Shown one piece after another: positions 46,520-55,280 of a stretch of 64,000 nt of DNA; the stretch's first letter is position 1, and every line of letters starts with the position of its first letter. The stretch comes from Timema cristinae (taxonomy: Eukaryota > Arthropoda > Insecta > Phasmatodea > Timematidae). The stretch covers positions 33,034,421 to 33,098,420 of the forward strand of contig JBCFYV010000100.1 in the NCBI GenBank assembly GCA_039000515.1, written 5' to 3'. The notes under the pieces are model-generated. The model searched no databases. It was not told the origin of the DNA and was given only the letters and a program-made list of their open reading frames with translations. A program made the position numbers and the translations under genes.

Positions 46520-46700
46520 TTTATCTAATGGAGTAGAAATAAGGAAGGTAGAATTCTAGAGGTTATCTACCCTCACTAACGTGGAAAGAGATTATAAATC
46601 CATTTAAGAAAAGCCACTCTTGAGTACACCCAACAGGTATTCAAACCCCGATCTCCACATCATTGGCCATCTAGTCTTTTCCGAGAGTGAAGCCAGGATC
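46520..46700 (-). repeat. SINE-B fragment on the right of the fold-back element
   Basis: Reverse SINE-B: plus strand AAATAAGGAAGGTAGAATTC, TTATAAATCCATTTAAGAAA, AACCCCGATCTCCACATCAT then TGGCCATCTAGTC. It shares the variants ATGGC and AATG with the left copy, against CTGCC and GATG in other copies. Confidence 0.7.
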
Positions 46701-47600
46701 CAGGTTCGATGGTGGAATGAAACATGAGTCTAGGTATTGATAAGTTAAATAAAGTAAAATTATAGATTAATCCAATAATATTTTAGAAAAGTTGTATACT
46801 TAGAATTCTTTAAATAGCTCACTATATGATTATATGATTCTCATAAAAAGTGCACAGTATTAAGAAAGATGTCTTCCCCTAGAATTAAGCATCAGATGTT
46901 AACATCATGTAGCACCACTACAGAAAAGGGCCATCCTAGTTAGCATATATTAGTGTGTCTTGCTCTTACTCAGATCGCAAACCTGACATTCATAACATGA
47001 ATATAGCAGAGGTTTTCTCTGAAATCATTTATATTCAGATTTAAAATGGATTTTTAAGAAGTATTAGTTATGAATCCCTTCTTTAGTATCATAAAACTTG
47101 CCTATGAAATAATGACATTAATTTTTTGTGAGAAAAGTTATGTACCACAGGTTGGAGGGGGGGGGGTAGGCTTAATTTCTACATGGTATTACTTGGGGGT
47201 AGGGGATAAAAAGTTAAGAAAAAACGTTATGTGGTTATGGACTACCCCAAAACAGTGCAGCGAGCCACGCGGGATGACGCTTCAATCCCGCGTCTGTGTA
47301 GCCCTTAAGACTATGGGCCGGATAGTGATATAAATGTTTTGCAGAGCGGTTCGAACGGTGCTTTAATTTTAAAATTTTTGGAGGTCCAAAGGCTGAAGAT
47401 ATTTTAAGTATAAAGATTATTATTTCTACTATCAAACAAAATCAATACAAGAAGAAAGCATAAGCTTGTACAATTAATTGTACATGACCAGTGAGACTTG
47501 GGAAATAGAAATGATATAAAGAATACAGATATAGCTGTACTAAGTAACAAACTCATACATTTGAAAATAATATATATCTTAACCTCTTTTAATCAAAAAT
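46700..47600. other. AT-rich DNA, no gene seen
   Basis: No coding exon, splice-supported segment or repeat boundary recognised. A start exon of the SLC46-like gene may lie somewhere between here and 48446, but I cannot identify it. Confidence 0.35.
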
Positions 47601-47619
47601 CAAGGTTTACTTTATGAAT

Positions 47620-48310
47620 AAAAGCTTAAATAAATGGCTACTTAATGCTCATAAAATATGTTCACACATTAGTTTACAACATTTAGACACGTCTTACAAG
47701 GCTTACCCCTTCCTTTTGATCCATACACTCTACCTTCAGATATTTGCTTCATCACTTGATCTATATTCATCCTCTCAACATGCTCAAACAACCCAAGACA
47801 CTTCTTTCACATTGACCTATTGGATTCCCTTTCAAACTGCACTCCTTCAGCACACATTCATTCACCTTGCTCTTGTGTTTCTCCTGACAAACCCACGCTC
47901 TACATCCATAAAACAATGTTGGTGTTAACACTTCTCAATATACTCTCATCTTTGCCTCTTTTTATATTACATGATTCGTTGCAATAACCCACATACAATT
48001 ACTCTCCGAGATGATTTCACCCATTTGTCGATTTCACCATCTATCCTTCCATTTTTACAGAACATTCTGCCCAGATACACAAAATCATTAACTTGTTTTC
48101 TAACAGTTTTCCATTCATGCAAATCTGGCAGTCGTGTCCTGGTCTCTCCTTATCAAAAAATTATAAAGTATCACCTTAGTTTTGGGGATATTTATACAAA
48201 GATCCATTCTGCCTATCACCACATTCAAACGATTTAATGCACTTTGCAAGTATCTTTCAATCTTAGGTATTAATATAGTATCATCTGCATAGCAGCAATC
48301 CCACATTCAT
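47620..48310 (-). mobile_element. Non-LTR retrotransposon fragment (reverse transcriptase)
   Basis: The minus strand has CYADDTILIPKIERYLQSAL then NRLNVVIGRMDLCINIPKTK (YADD catalytic box and following helix). Further on come VNDFVYLGRMFCKNGRIDGE and, at the 3' end, a segment also found at 51870-51960 (TTGAAAGGGAATCCAATAGG). Stops and shifts throughout. The layout is of the RTE/Proto2-like reverse transcriptases, but the clade is uncertain. It lies just upstream of the first clear SLC46 exon. Confidence 0.75.
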
Positions 48311-48446
48311 ATTGTCCTCAGAGAAACCTGTAATGTTCTTCTATATCATTTCAAAGGACAGTCAAATCAAAAATAGGTTTTCTAAAATCTGTATGTGAAC
48401 CTGAGTCTTATCTTGGTGGAACATGTATTATTTTACATGCTTTCAG

Positions 48447-48668
48447 GGAGAGACCAAAGAGAAGCGTTTTAAAAGATGTACACATTGGCTGAGTTTTATC
48501 TCAGTAGAACCTGTGATGTTCTTCTATATGTTTGCCTTCATGCTGACATCGGTGGTGGAACAAGCATTTTTCGTCAACAAAGCATGTCGAGTCAACTTGG
48601 GCTACTCGCAAGAAATCTGTTTGGATCTTACCAATGATAATTTCACAGAAGAAAATAAAAAAGTCCAG
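48447..48668 (+). CDS. SLC46-like (proton-coupled folate transporter-type) MFS protein, first recognised exon
   Basis: The gene encodes a 12-helix plasma- or endo-membrane solute carrier of the major facilitator superfamily. This family moves folates, bile-acid conjugates and similar compounds; the substrate here is unknown. This exon gives ETKEKRFKRCTHWLSFISVE, helix 1 (PVMFFYMFAFMLTSVVEQAF), FVNKACRVNLGYS and a glycosylation site NFTEEN in the first lumenal loop. It ends CAG|GTTGGT in phase 0. The nine exons give 479 residues and a stop, close to the usual 460-510. The start is unsure: either an upstream exon joins at TTTCAG|GGAG, or translation starts at the in-frame ATG at 48423, which would add MYYFTCFQ. 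Confidence 0.85.
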
Positions 48669-48960
48669 GTTGGTGGTTAGCTTTTACCAATTTAGTATAA
48701 TATGATATATTAATGATTAACGTTATTGCGATTCTATCAAATCTTTGACAAAAATGACACCTGTATATAAAAATCAAACCCTTTTGCACAGCAAACCTGT
48801 TGTTAAGGGTTGTATTAATTTAATATAACGATAGTGTTTTAATGTTGTACAAATTATATGCAGAGTTTGATTTAAATCGACCAAACACTTTTTTTTAATT
48901 GTTGGTTAAAATAATATAAATGGAAGGGGAAAATTTTGTATATTTATGACGACTTAAGGA

Positions 48961-49166
48961 AATATTGTGTGTATGCCTAGTTTTCTTGAAATAGAATCAA
49001 TTAATAACTTTAGAATCTTAAAAAATGCTGACATTCTTGGTCCATTTGATGTGGGACACAGGAAATATTGTGTGTATGCCTAGTTTTCTTGAAATTGAAT
49101 CAATTAATCATTTTAGAATGTTAAAAAATGCTGACATTCATAGTCCATTTGATGTGGGCCACAGGA
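48961..49166. repeat. 103-bp tandem duplication
   Basis: AATATTGTGTGTATGCCTAG at 48961 recurs at 49064, with the same following text (TTTTCTTGAAAT.GAATCAAT, AAAAAATGCTGACATTC, TCCATTTGATGTGGG.CACA). The two units differ at about six positions, indicating a fairly recent duplication. Confidence 0.95.
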
Positions 49167-49254
49167 ATAAAAACTATCATAAGTGTAAGAATCAAATAGC
49201 CAAAGCTATTATATATGATTTTTGTGAGAATTTACTCCATCTATATAGCATATT

Positions 49255-49490
49255 CAAAAAATTGAAAAATGACACCTGGACATGGGAATTGTCCCGTGCC
49301 CAAGGTCATTCTTCACTCATATTTTAAGGCAGAGTTTATGATGGACGTACGGAAATCGTCGGCTACAAATGTGTGATTTTTAATAAGATTACGAGTTATC
49401 AGATACTGCAGCCATCTTAAACTCAATAGTTGGCTTATTGCTGCCACTTGTACAATTATTATAATTGTAAGATATGGCATATATATGCAA
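49255..49490 (-). repeat. SINE-C copy lacking the tRNA-like module
   Basis: Reverse SINE-C: AAAAATTGAAAAATGACACC, GGTCATTCTTCACTCATATT, GATGGACGTACGGAAATCGT, GGCTACAAATGTGTGATTTT, ending TTGTACAATTATTATAATTG. Where other copies have about 70 tRNA-like bases, only ACATGGGAATTGTCCCGTGC remains. Confidence 0.85.
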
Positions 49491-49499
49491 CCACTTACA

Positions 49500-49785
49500 A
49501 TTCTAAAAATTGTAAAATAACACCTGGGAAAGGGAATCGAACCCGAGACCTTTGCTTAGTACACCGATGCTCTGACCACTGAGCTATCCAGGAATCATCT
49601 GAGGCCCAGGGTCATTCTTCACTCATATTTTAAGGCAGAGTCTATGATGGACGCGCGGAAATCGTCTGCTACAAATGTGTGATTTTATTAAGATCACGGG
49701 CTATCAGATAACACAACCATCTTCAACTCCGTAGTTGGCTTATCTCTGCAACTTGTACAATTATTGTAATTGTAAGGGAACACAA
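49500..49785 (-). repeat. SINE-C copy with tRNA-like module, left half of a head-to-head pair
   Basis: Reverse SINE-C: TGACACCTGGGAAAGGGAAT, CGAACCCGAGACCTTTGC (T arm), CTGACCACTGAGCTATCCAG (D arm), GATGGACGCGCGGAAATCGT, GTAGTTGGCTTATCTCTGCA, then TTGTACAATTATTGTAATTG. Confidence 0.9.
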
Positions 49786-50063
49786 TTATAATAATTGTAC
49801 ATGTGGCAGTAATGAGCCAACTACCGAGTCGAATATGGCTGCGTTATCTGATAGCTCGTGATATTAATAAAATCACATATTTGTAGCCGACGATTTCTGC
49901 ACGTCCATCATAGACTCTGCCTTAAAATATGAGTGAAGAATGACCTGGGCACAGGACGATTCCTGGATAGCTCAGTGGTTAGAGCATTGGCTTACTAAGC
50001 CAAAGGTCCCAGGTTCGATTCCTGTGCCCATGTGTCATTTTTCAATTTTCAGAATATCATAGG
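49786..50063 (+). repeat. SINE-C copy with tRNA-Lys-like module, right half of the pair
   Basis: Forward SINE-C: AATTATAATAATTGTACATG, GAGCCAACTACCGAGTC, GTAGCCGACGATTTCTGCAC, CATCATAGACTCTGCCTTAA. The tRNA-like block has CCTGGATAGCTCAGTGGTTA, an anticodon arm TTGGC-TTACTAA-GCCAA and CCCAGGTTCGATTCCTG. CCTGG can pair with CCCAG-type ends only partly. The D arm is that of tRNA-Lys; the anticodon position would read ACT. It is not a functional tRNA by my reading. Confidence 0.9.
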
Positions 50064-50293
50064 TGTGGTAATTTTTTTTCTCAGCTTTGGCTCATGTTTC
50101 ATGTTTAAATTATTTTAGGCCAGATTAAAATGGTTATTTGAGACAAGTCATAGCAACTAATTTTGAAAGCATTCATGGAGATGGAGTTAAATTTTTGTAA
50201 ATTAATATACTTTGTGTTGGCACATCATACAACTCCAGATTGATGTCCATTATGTACATCAGAAATGTATCCAAATAAGATTTTTCTTTTCAG

Positions 50294-50468
50294 GTTATAG
50301 TGTCTAACTTCCACCAGAATAATAACATAGCGTCACATGTTGTGCCCATAGTACTTGCACTAGTAATCGGTTCCTGGAGTGACCGAAGAGGTCGTAAACT
50401 GCCCCTAATAATGGGCCTTATCGGAAAACTTTTCTACTCAATTATGGTTATCATCAGTTCCACTCAAG
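50294..50468 (+). CDS. SLC46-like protein, exon 2
   Basis: The TTTTTCTTTTCAG acceptor and a CAAG|GTAATA donor bound 175 nt, entering in phase 0 and leaving in phase 1. It encodes helix 2 (NIASHVVPIVLALVIGSW) and the MFS motif A region GSWSDRRGRKLPL between helices 2 and 3, then helix 3 (IMGLIGKLFYSIMVIISSTQ). Confidence 0.9.
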
Positions 50469-50569
50469 GTAATATAATTGGGTCTTAAAATAGCCCAAGT
50501 TTTGGTTTCCAATCTCAAGACTCAAGTAATAAATGTAATATCACATTCTTAAATCATCGTTAGTTTATG

Positions 50570-50665
50570 CCTCTTTTTTTATCAATGCACCTTACTTTCA
50601 CGTAAATGCGGGTAGATTAACTCTAAAATACATCCTTCTTATCTCCAACCCATTAGAATAATTAT
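50570..50665 (+). repeat. SINE-B body fragment
   Basis: Forward fragment: ACCTTACTTTCACGTAAATG, CGGGTAGATTAACTCTAAAA, TACATCCTTCTTATCTCCAA then CCCATTAGAATAATT, in SINE-B order. Head and tail are missing. Confidence 0.55.
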
Positions 50666-50674
50666 CATTTATCA

Positions 50675-52240
50675 TACAAGGAGAAAGAATGAGGAATGAT
50701 TTTGAAGGAAATAAGAAGCATTTCTGGAAGTTGGTAAAGAGAACGAAACAATGAGTGCAATAAAAGACCTATGACATTTAGAATGAATGTGGTGAGCTGA
50801 TCTGGTATGAAAACAGTATAAGAGATCATTGGAGGGAGTATTTTGAACAATTATCTGGTGGAAACATAGCGAACGTAGCAGAAAATAGGGGAACTATTAT
50901 GAGTGAAATAATTAACGAAGCTGAGTAGTTAAAAGCTATAAAAGTGTTAAAGAATGGCAAAGCTGTGGGCATAAATGGAATCACAACTGAAGTGCTTAAG
51001 TGTGGGAGCACATCCAAAGTGTGTGCTGAGATTTCGAATGTTCCTAATGGCTGGAAGAATGCTGTCATTGTTCCTTCGTATAGAGGCAAAGGCAGTAAGA
51101 GTGAAGGTAAAAATTATAGACCAGCTAGTTTGTTGAGTAATTCAGACAAAGTTTAGGGGAAAGTCTTAATTGAAGGGGTGCGTGAAAAAATTGTGGACAA
51201 GATTTGGGGTGTGCATTGTGGTTTCATGCCAGGTAGAGATTTCATAGACCTAACATTTGAATTTCAACAATTGATTGAGAAATGTATGGCAGTAAGGAAG
51301 AAAGTGATTGTGCATTTGTTGTCAGGATAAAGCATACAATCAGGTGAGTAGAAGTATGTTAAGGAATGCTGTGAGTATGGTGTGGATACATAGTTAATAA
51401 ATACAACTGTGGTGATGTATGATGGAAGTAAATCGTGCATTAGGGTGGATGGAGCTTTGAGTGAATGGTTTGACATTTAACAAGGTGTTAGACAGCGTTG
51501 TGTTATGTCTTCATGCTTGTTTAGTGTATTCATGAATAAGTGGTGTATGAGGGATGCTTGTGAGGATGCTGTTGGTGCACAAATGGACAATGTGAATGTG
51601 AGATTACTTCAATATGCAGATGATGTATTAATGTATGAGAATTTAAGAGGCTTGCAGAATGCATTAAATTGTTTGAATGTGGCAGAATGGATCTTTATAT
51701 ACATATTTCAAGATGGCAGCATTTAAAAATGTATTTAATGCCAACATTGTTTTACGAATGGGGAGGGTGGGTTTATCAGGATAAACACAATAACAAGGTG
51801 AATGCGGTTGGAATGAGATATCTAAGAAATTTATGTGGAAAAACTCGTATTGATTGAGTCTGTAATGAATGTGGTTTGAAAGGGAATCCAATAGGTCAAT
51901 GTGAAAGAAGCATCTTACGTTGGTTTGGGCATGTTGAAAGGATGGGTCTGGATTGAGTGATGAAGCAAATATATGAAGGTAGAGTGTGTGTTGATCAAAA
52001 GAAAGGGCTAGGCCATGTAAGATGTGCTTAAAATATGTTGTAGACGAGGGTGTAAGAAAGAGGAACATTAATAGTTTTAAGAATAAAAAGCATGTATGAC
52101 TTGGTGTATGAACGTTGTTGAAGCTAAGGGAGTATGCAAAGATAGGGAATTCTGGAGAAAGTTGATGAGGATGATTAAGTATGGTGTGGTTTTTAGAGCT
52201 ATATGCATAGTTTCTTGCATACCCCATAAGGGAACGGCGT
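50675..52240 (+). mobile_element. Non-LTR retrotransposon relic (reverse transcriptase)
   Basis: Plus-strand fragments read in RT order: FEGNKKHFWKLVKRTK, DHWREYFEQLSGG, LKNGKAVGINGITTEVLKCG (the GKAPGxDG block), WKNAVIVPSYRGKG, NYRPASLLSN, GVRQRCVMSSCLFSVFMNKW, LLQYADDVLMYENLRGLQNA (YADD at 51613-51624) and the tail SILRWFGHVERMGLD. Stops and shifts occur throughout. It is the same family as 47620-48310, in opposite orientation. Confidence 0.85.
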
Positions 52241-52526
52241 GATAAGGTGTGTATGTGTATGGATGTATCATATATGCATTTAACCTGAACAGGTTGTGAG
52301 ATACAGTGATTAAAAAAACTAAAGGGTGGAAGGGGATAGAGGTGGGAGGGGGTGCAATAAAAAGAAATTACATTAATTCACATTTGGCTGGTGTTTCACA
52401 AAACTGTACCTATAGTGATTGTGGTAAGAGTCGCTTGAAATGCATGTTTTGAGGTGTAAATTAATAAATGAAAGCGCCAATGCTAGGTTTAGTTTGAAAT
52501 CTTTCTCACCACCAGATTTGTTTCAG

Positions 52527-52715
52527 ACACATGGCCATTGGAAACAATCATTCTGGCGGCATCACTTCCTTCAGCACTCACTGGATCAGACCTGGCCATC
52601 TTCATGGCAGCCTTCAGTTATTTGTCGGACATCACCACTCCCAAAGACCGAACTTTGCGAGTGTCTATACTGGATGTCGTATATCTTGCTACTATGCCCA
52701 CTGGTATAGCATTAG
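52527..52715 (+). CDS. SLC46-like protein, exon 3
   Basis: The TTGTTTCAG acceptor and a TTAG|GTCAGT donor bound 189 nt; both phases are 1. It encodes DTWPLETIILAASLPSALTG, helix 4 into SDLAIFMAAFSYLSDITTPK, then DRTLRVSILDVVYLATMPTG. The text S-A-L-T-G-x-D and I-T-x-x-x-x-R-T-x-R is family-typical. Confidence 0.92.
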
Positions 52716-52994
52716 GTCAGTCTTGGTACACAGTATAATCAAAGAGTCTGTTGTGGATGAAAACCCCTTTGATAGTTTCGAGAAGTGTTAATTTAATTTT
52801 AGATCTATCATGGACAGTACAAAATGTTCAGTCAATTATAATCGGGAAGTTCCAGGTGCTAATAATAAACTCATATTATCATCATCATCTTTGTTTCTAC
52901 AGTCAAAACAAGTGAAGCTGTAAGCAACTGAGAATGGACTTAAAAGTGAATCACTGATACTGTGCCAACTTTTGAACTACACAAAAATAAAATT

Positions 52995-53062
52995 GTCCCG
53001 GCCTGGATTTAAACCAGCTTATTAAAGGTCAGTCCCTCAGACTCAATTACCTCAACCCTAAA
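52995..53062 (-). repeat. tRNA-like repeat fragment
   Basis: CCCGGCCTGGATTTAAACCA, GGTCAGTCCCTCAGACTCAA on the plus strand resemble a reverse T arm and D arm at tRNA spacing, but with decay. It lies in intron 3 of the SLC46-like gene. Confidence 0.35.
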
Positions 53063-53231
53063 TAAAAACTCCCTTAGTCGTGTTAAGTGTATTAAAACTA
53101 ATAGTAATAAATTATATTTGAACTTGGGGAAAAATCACAATGATCATATTGTAGAACAAACTTAAAAAACATAAACATTCCCTATAGTAGCAGTCAACCA
53201 TAATTACTTGTCCATCTTCTTTTGTTCCCAG

Positions 53232-53513
53232 GAAAATATCTGTTCAACTTGACGGATCGCTCATACACAATCATGTTTTCACTGAACGCTTCCATGCTCT
53301 TGATAGCTATCTTGTACACCATTGCCAGATTAGAATGGCAAACAACGCCGTCCCAACAACCACTCAATTCTTCAACAAATTGTTGCACAGATTTCTTTGA
53401 TAAAGAGCATGTGATACAGTCTGTTAAGACAGTCATTAAGAAGAGACCACATCATAGGAGAGCTTATCTCATTATATTGTTTGTATCCATGGCTCTCTAT
53501 ACGTTTCAGAGAG
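53232..53513 (+). CDS. SLC46-like protein, exon 4
   Basis: The TTTTGTTCCCAG acceptor and an AGAG|GTAAGC donor bound 282 nt; both phases are 1. It starts GKYLFNLTDRSYTIMFSLNA with a helix (SLNASMLLIAILYTIARLEW). The central cytosolic loop carries two adjacent cysteines (NSSTNCCTDFFDKE) and basic residues (VIKKRPHHRRAY). Helix 7 follows (LIILFVSMALYTFQR). Confidence 0.92.
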
Positions 53514-54462
53514 GTAAGCCATCACAGGTATCATACGTAATGTTTTTTTTTTAATAAAGGTTAGGCTACAGCTGAATCATGCATCTCATGAACAAACAAT
53601 AGAGGCAAATTATACACACTGCGAGAGTTATTTACCTAATTATAGGACCCCACAATATATTCCAAATCATAAAATACATCAAAATTTGAAAAGTAAATAC
53701 TCAGAGAAAAAAAATTATAGTGGTAGTGGTAAAAAAGAAAACTATTAAAATTATTTGCTTAACAACACTGGTGGGCACACAGACAAAGGTGTCAATAAGT
53801 CTAGTCTGATTAGTTGTTGGGGGAAAAAGTCAATGTTTGAATCTTAGCCAGGTATACTGTGGTTTTTCCTCTGTAGTTTCCCACTCTCTTGCCTAACAAA
53901 TGTTGATTTACTTTCTATAAATCCCGCCTTCATCTCTAAACCATTAGTGAAGATGTATGTGAATAGCCAAGACACATAGAAAGATTGAACATGGCGAGAA
54001 AAAATTATAATTGGGAATAAATGATTGTGTAAGAGTACAACTTTTTTTTAAATACACAGATTATGTTATTTTTTTTCTTATTAAAAACAGATGAAGCTGA
54101 AAAGAAAAAGTTCAAATGTTTTTACTCATATCTAGAAGTAAAGAGATTGTCAAATAAACATTAATCAGAAGTTGGTTCATGTCTAGTGATCCGCATATCT
54201 GGTAAATGATTTATTTAAGCTTCATAAATTATTTCTCTGGTTTTCACTGTAATGTTCTTCATGTCTGCTATTAGTCATAGACCAAACTATCAAATTGAAT
54301 GTACCATGCTTTTATAAATTTCATTAACAACGTTTTGTTGGATCGCTAAGAAACTGATGACATTTAACACAGTAATTTAATTTAACACACAAATTAACTT
54401 TTAAATTTCTGTGAGAACATATTTTAAGTTATTAAAAATCAAATGTGTTTTTATTGTTGTAG
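53514..54462. other. Intron 4 of the SLC46-like gene
   Basis: AT-rich. A diverged forward SINE-B lies at about 53775-53965, with AATAAGTCTAGTCTGATTAG, TTTGAATCTTAGCCAGGTAT, CAAATGTTGATTTACTTTCT and AAACCATTAGTGAAGA in family order. Confidence 0.55.
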
Positions 54463-54564
54463 ATGAGAAACCAATGAGTTACCTCTACACAATACTAAAA
54501 TTTAAGTGGACAGCTGATGAATATAGTGATTACCGAACATTCCAATCAACTGCATATGTTATTG
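54463..54564 (+). CDS. SLC46-like protein, exon 5
   Basis: The TTATTGTTGTAG acceptor and an ATTG|GTGAGT donor bound 102 nt; both phases are 1. It encodes DEKPMSYLYTILKFKWTADE then YSDYRTFQSTAYVI, which spans the loop into helix 8. It is too short to show as an ORF alone and was placed by phase and family order. Confidence 0.9.
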
Positions 54565-55142
54565 GTGAGTAATGAGTGAAAACTAGCACAGCAAAAACAG
54601 TGAAGGAAGGTTTGTATTGAAGGTAGTGTTGAAGACAATGAAATGTTCTATAGTGTAATTATATGTTTGTAATGTTCACAAACATTTCAAGTTTACCCTT
54701 ACACAAAGAGAATAAAACTGTTATTCATTGATCTGAAATCTAAATCAAAGTATAGTAAACGCAGATAAAATGGCATATTGTCCTGTAATTTTGTATGGAT
54801 TTAATATATAATATCAACACCCAAGTATAATGATCAATTATGAATAATTCAAGTTGGAAATGTAGGGGACATAAGAAAAGGTATTTTTATAGCAAAAGTT
54901 TTTTTTTTTTTGCCAAGATAGTTCAAATATTGCTCAAGTAGAAACATATAGTTTAATTTTCGAATGTAGAATTTTTTTTTATTTTTTTTTATTATGCAAA
55001 AAATATTTGGTCAAAATAAAAACCTTGACCTTTTCTCATGTACCCAATACATTTCCACCTTAACAGAAAATGCTGTAGTAAGTCAACTATAAATAATAAT
55101 TTTACATGACACATTTTGAGCCTCTTTTTTTTTTAATTGCAG

Positions 55143-55280
55143 GAACACTATTAGGTGTACCAATAATGAGTCGAGTATTTGGATTAAAAGATACAGTGAT
55201 GGTAATGGTAGGAGCAGTGGCACATGCATCAGCAAGAATAGTATTTGGTCTTGCAGAAGTTCCATGGTTGTTCTACTTGG
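55143..55280 (+). CDS. SLC46-like protein, exon 6, ends at a GC donor
   Basis: The TTTTTTTAATTGCAG acceptor opens 138 nt in phase 1. It encodes GTLLGVPIMSRVFGLKDTVM, VMVGAVAHASARIVFGLAEV and PWLFYLG. The only splice point that keeps phase 1 and leads into exon 7's GGIVSLGP is TTGG|GCAAGT, a GC donor with the best GC-donor consensus. The GT at AA|GTACAT would shift the frame. Confidence 0.9.

Larger units (their letters stand above)
48669..50293. other. Intron 1 (after the first recognised exon) of the SLC46-like gene
   Basis: A 1.6-kb intron. It contains a 103-bp tandem duplication and a cluster of three SINE-C repeats, two of them head to head. These are described separately. Confidence 0.8.
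50469..52526. other. Intron 2 of the SLC46-like gene
   Basis: A 2.1-kb intron with a SINE-B tail fragment at 50570-50665 and a LINE fragment at 50675-52240. Confidence 0.8.

Noticed and set aside
49960..50036. Functional tRNA gene
   Set aside because: The D arm, anticodon arm and T arm are tRNA-like, but the acceptor stem pairs poorly and the block recurs inside a dispersed repeat.
51664..52227. 187-codon minus-strand frame
   Set aside because: Antisense of the plus-strand LINE fragment; its composition (H, L, F, S) is typical of reverse-strand shadow.
53194..53436. 80-codon minus-strand frame
   Set aside because: Shadow of SLC46 exon 4, whose plus-strand frame has splice and family support.
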